This document shows, in pieces, positions 62,691 through 64,000 of a stretch of DNA of 64,000 nucleotides. The position numbers and the translations under genes were made by a program. Position 1 is the first letter of the stretch. Each line of letters begins with the position of its first letter. The notes below the pieces were generated by a model. The model was not told the origin of the DNA and made no database searches. It worked only from the letters and a program-made list of their open reading frames with translations. The stretch spans positions 1,031,001 to 1,095,000 of the forward strand of contig NZ_QHCS01000001.1 in NCBI RefSeq assembly GCF_003545875.1, read 5' to 3'. This DNA comes from Leptospira stimsonii (lineage in GTDB: Bacteria > Spirochaetota > Leptospiria > Leptospirales > Leptospiraceae).

Positions 62691-63581
62691 CTAATGTACT
62701 GAATCCGGTTTCGTTTCCGGAAGGACTTTATTCTTTTTGAAGCGGATTCTTCCTAGAAAAATGGAGAACCCTACCATTAATCCGACGAAAATCATCGAGG
62801 AGTCGATCTTCTCGGATAGGATCCATGCGGAGAAAAGGAAGGTGAGGAACGGTTGAATCAATTGAATCTGTCCGACCTTTCCGATTCCGCTCATTGCAAG
62901 GCCTTTATACCAAGCGAAAAATCCTAGAAACATACTGAAAATTCCGGTGTATAAAAAACCGAACCACGCGGAGGCCGGCGCTTCCAAATCGTTTTTCTGA
63001 AATGTGAACGCGGAGATAAGAATTACGAAAGGTAAAGAAACCACAAGTGACCAAGATATAACTTTCCATCCCCCGTGTTCCTTCGAGAGTCTCCCTCCTT
63101 CCGCGTATCCGATCGCCGCTGAAAGAACCGCGAGGAAAAGAAAAAGATCACCGAAACGAAGAGAAACTTCCTGATTCCAAAAAGAATAGAAAATCACGAT
63201 TGCTGAGCCAAAAACACTTGCGATCCAAAATAGGAATGTCTGCGATTCTTTTGCAAGAATGGTTCCCGCTATCGCCGTTGTAAGCGGAAGAATGCCGGTG
63301 ATCACCGCGCCGTGTGAAGATGGAATCTGTTGAAGAGCAAGCGCGGAGAAAACGGGAAAACCGATCACAACACCTAAGGCAACAAGAATCAAGCGAGGGA
63401 GAATCACGATCGGTAGAAGAGGGTTTTTCGTGATCTTCAACGCAAGGATCGCAAGAATTCCCGCAAGAACTGCTCGGCCCAAACCTATGAAAAGCGGATC
63501 GAAATGTCCAACGGTCAACTTCGTTGCCGGAAGAGTAAGACTAAAAATAAAAACTCCGATAAAACCCCAAAGCAAGCCCAT
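62691..63581 (-). CDS. EamA/DMT-superfamily transporter
   Basis: The product is 296 residues with ten helices in two EamA halves (GLLWGFIGVFIFSLTLPATK at the start; IGKVGQIQLIQPFLTFLFSA in the second half). PSSHGAVITGILPLTTAIAG is characteristic of the first half. Members export amino acids, metabolites or drugs. The substrate is unknown. It converges on the CrtC/AttH-like gene with a 14-bp gap. Confidence 0.9.
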   Translation of the reverse strand: MGLLWGFIGVFIFSLTLPATKLTVGHFDPLFIGLGRAVLAGILAILALKITKNPLLPIVILPRLILVALGVVIGFPVFSALALQQIPSSHGAVITGILPLTTAIAGTILAKESQTFLFWIASVFGSAIVIFYSFWNQEVSLRFGDLFLFLAVLSAAIGYAEGGRLSKEHGGWKVISWSLVVSLPFVILISAFTFQKNDLEAPASAWFGFLYTGIFSMFLGFFAWYKGLAMSGIGKVGQIQLIQPFLTFLFSAWILSEKIDSSMIFVGLMVGFSIFLGRIRFKKNKVLPETKPDSVH

Positions 63582-63738
63582 AACGATCCTCTTTTCTCCG
63601 AATTCTAACCCGTACTGGAATGTGCGTACTCTTTTTTAATCGATTCTCCGGAAGAGGAAATAAATTTTAGAAAATGATTCTGCTTGGTTTATTCTAAAAT
63701 TCAGTTATGATTTTAGGCTCGAGAGAAGGAGTCTAAAA

Positions 63739-64000
63739 ATGGAAACCGTCAAAGGAAAAGAATCAAACATAGTCTTCGATGGAAAAAAATGTATTCATTC
63801 TAGGAATTGTGTTCTTAGTAGACCCGATGTTTTTGTTCCGAATGTAGAAGGTGATTGGATTTATCCTGATAAGGCGAGCATCGGAGAAATCCAAAACTTA
63901 GCGCTGAATTGTCCTTCCGGCGCGATTCGATACGAGGCATTTGCCGAGTCTGAAAATGAAAAAGCGCCGATCGTCAATTTGCTTCGAGTTCGCGAAAACG
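63739..64000 (+). CDS. 4Fe-4S mono-cluster (Fer4_19-like) protein, N-terminal part
   Basis: The frame starts at an ATG at 63739 behind AGAAGGAG and runs off the right edge (87 residues seen). GKKCIHSRNCVLSRPDVFV and LALNCPSGAIRYE give the Cys pattern of the divergent 4Fe-4S domain that is often followed by a CDGSH domain. The C-terminal part is outside the window, so a fused CDGSH domain cannot be confirmed. Confidence 0.8.
   Translation, partial: METVKGKESNIVFDGKKCIHSRNCVLSRPDVFVPNVEGDWIYPDKASIGEIQNLALNCPSGAIRYEAFAESENEKAPIVNLLRVREN

Overview
The window reads as chromosomal DNA of a spirochaete of the genus Leptospira. The main reasons are a DUF1564 protein (a family I know only from Leptospira), spirochaetal lipoprotein signals, TTG and GTG starts, a moderate-to-low GC content, and a short motif (GYRGGAACTC) scattered through the intergenic DNA. 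I see no rRNA, tRNA, CRISPR array, prophage or insertion sequence. Both edges cut a gene: a TonB-dependent receptor on the left and a small iron-sulfur protein on the right.

Layout. 1-7.6 kb: TonB receptor start, then a minus-strand run of ppk1, an FAD-linked oxidase, a GNAT-nitrilase fusion and two small membrane proteins with overlapping ends. 7.6-13.9 kb: a repeat-rich spacer, an Rrf2 regulator with a nitroreductase, an M23 peptidase, a DUF1801 protein, a strikingly AT-rich membrane protein that looks acquired, and an aquaporin. 14-24.7 kb: fliD and an unnamed partner, two overlapping SpoIIE-type phosphatases with membrane sensors, a FadL porin, a globin-like protein and ribF. 24.7-33 kb: a STAS protein, a run of DnaJ-like, manA, HNH and DUF1292 genes, an ethanolamine-type permease and a lone motA, separated by spacers full of tandem repeats. 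33-41.6 kb, plus strand: a processive-type glycosyltransferase, a Cys-rich protein with an RnfC-like iron-sulfur protein and a membrane partner, then PTS IIA, two OppBC-like permeases and a PEGA protein, then DUF1564. 41.6-52.8 kb: folC-aroE, a glycosyltransferase with an ATPase-fold protein, and an operon-like run of an amidohydrolase-like protein, an S1 protein, trmL, an RsbW-like ATPase, uvrB and rhomboid, facing cutA. 52.9-64 kb: two linked Cys-rich lipoproteins, a serine hydrolase lipoprotein, an aldo/keto reductase-tetR pair behind a perfect long palindrome, an isonitrile-hydratase-like protein, a HAD hydrolase, a TRIC channel, a CrtC/AttH-like protein and an EamA transporter.

How they work together. 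Signalling parts of the partner-switching type recur (two SpoIIE phosphatases, one STAS protein, two HATPase-fold proteins) but are spread over separate loci. Motility is represented by fliD and motA. Redox and iron-sulfur functions recur (RnfC-like, nitroreductase, globin-like, 4Fe-4S protein).

Most notable: the dispersed GYRGGAACTC motif and the tandem arrays built on it; the two lipoproteins sharing one six-cysteine spacing; an RnfC-like protein that kept both iron-sulfur sites but appears to have lost the flavin loop; an amidohydrolase-like protein without its metal ligands; a globin-like protein with Cys at the apparent proximal heme position; and the 18-bp-arm palindrome in front of the aldo/keto reductase-tetR pair. 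Function calls rest on recognised motifs read by eye; no database search was run.
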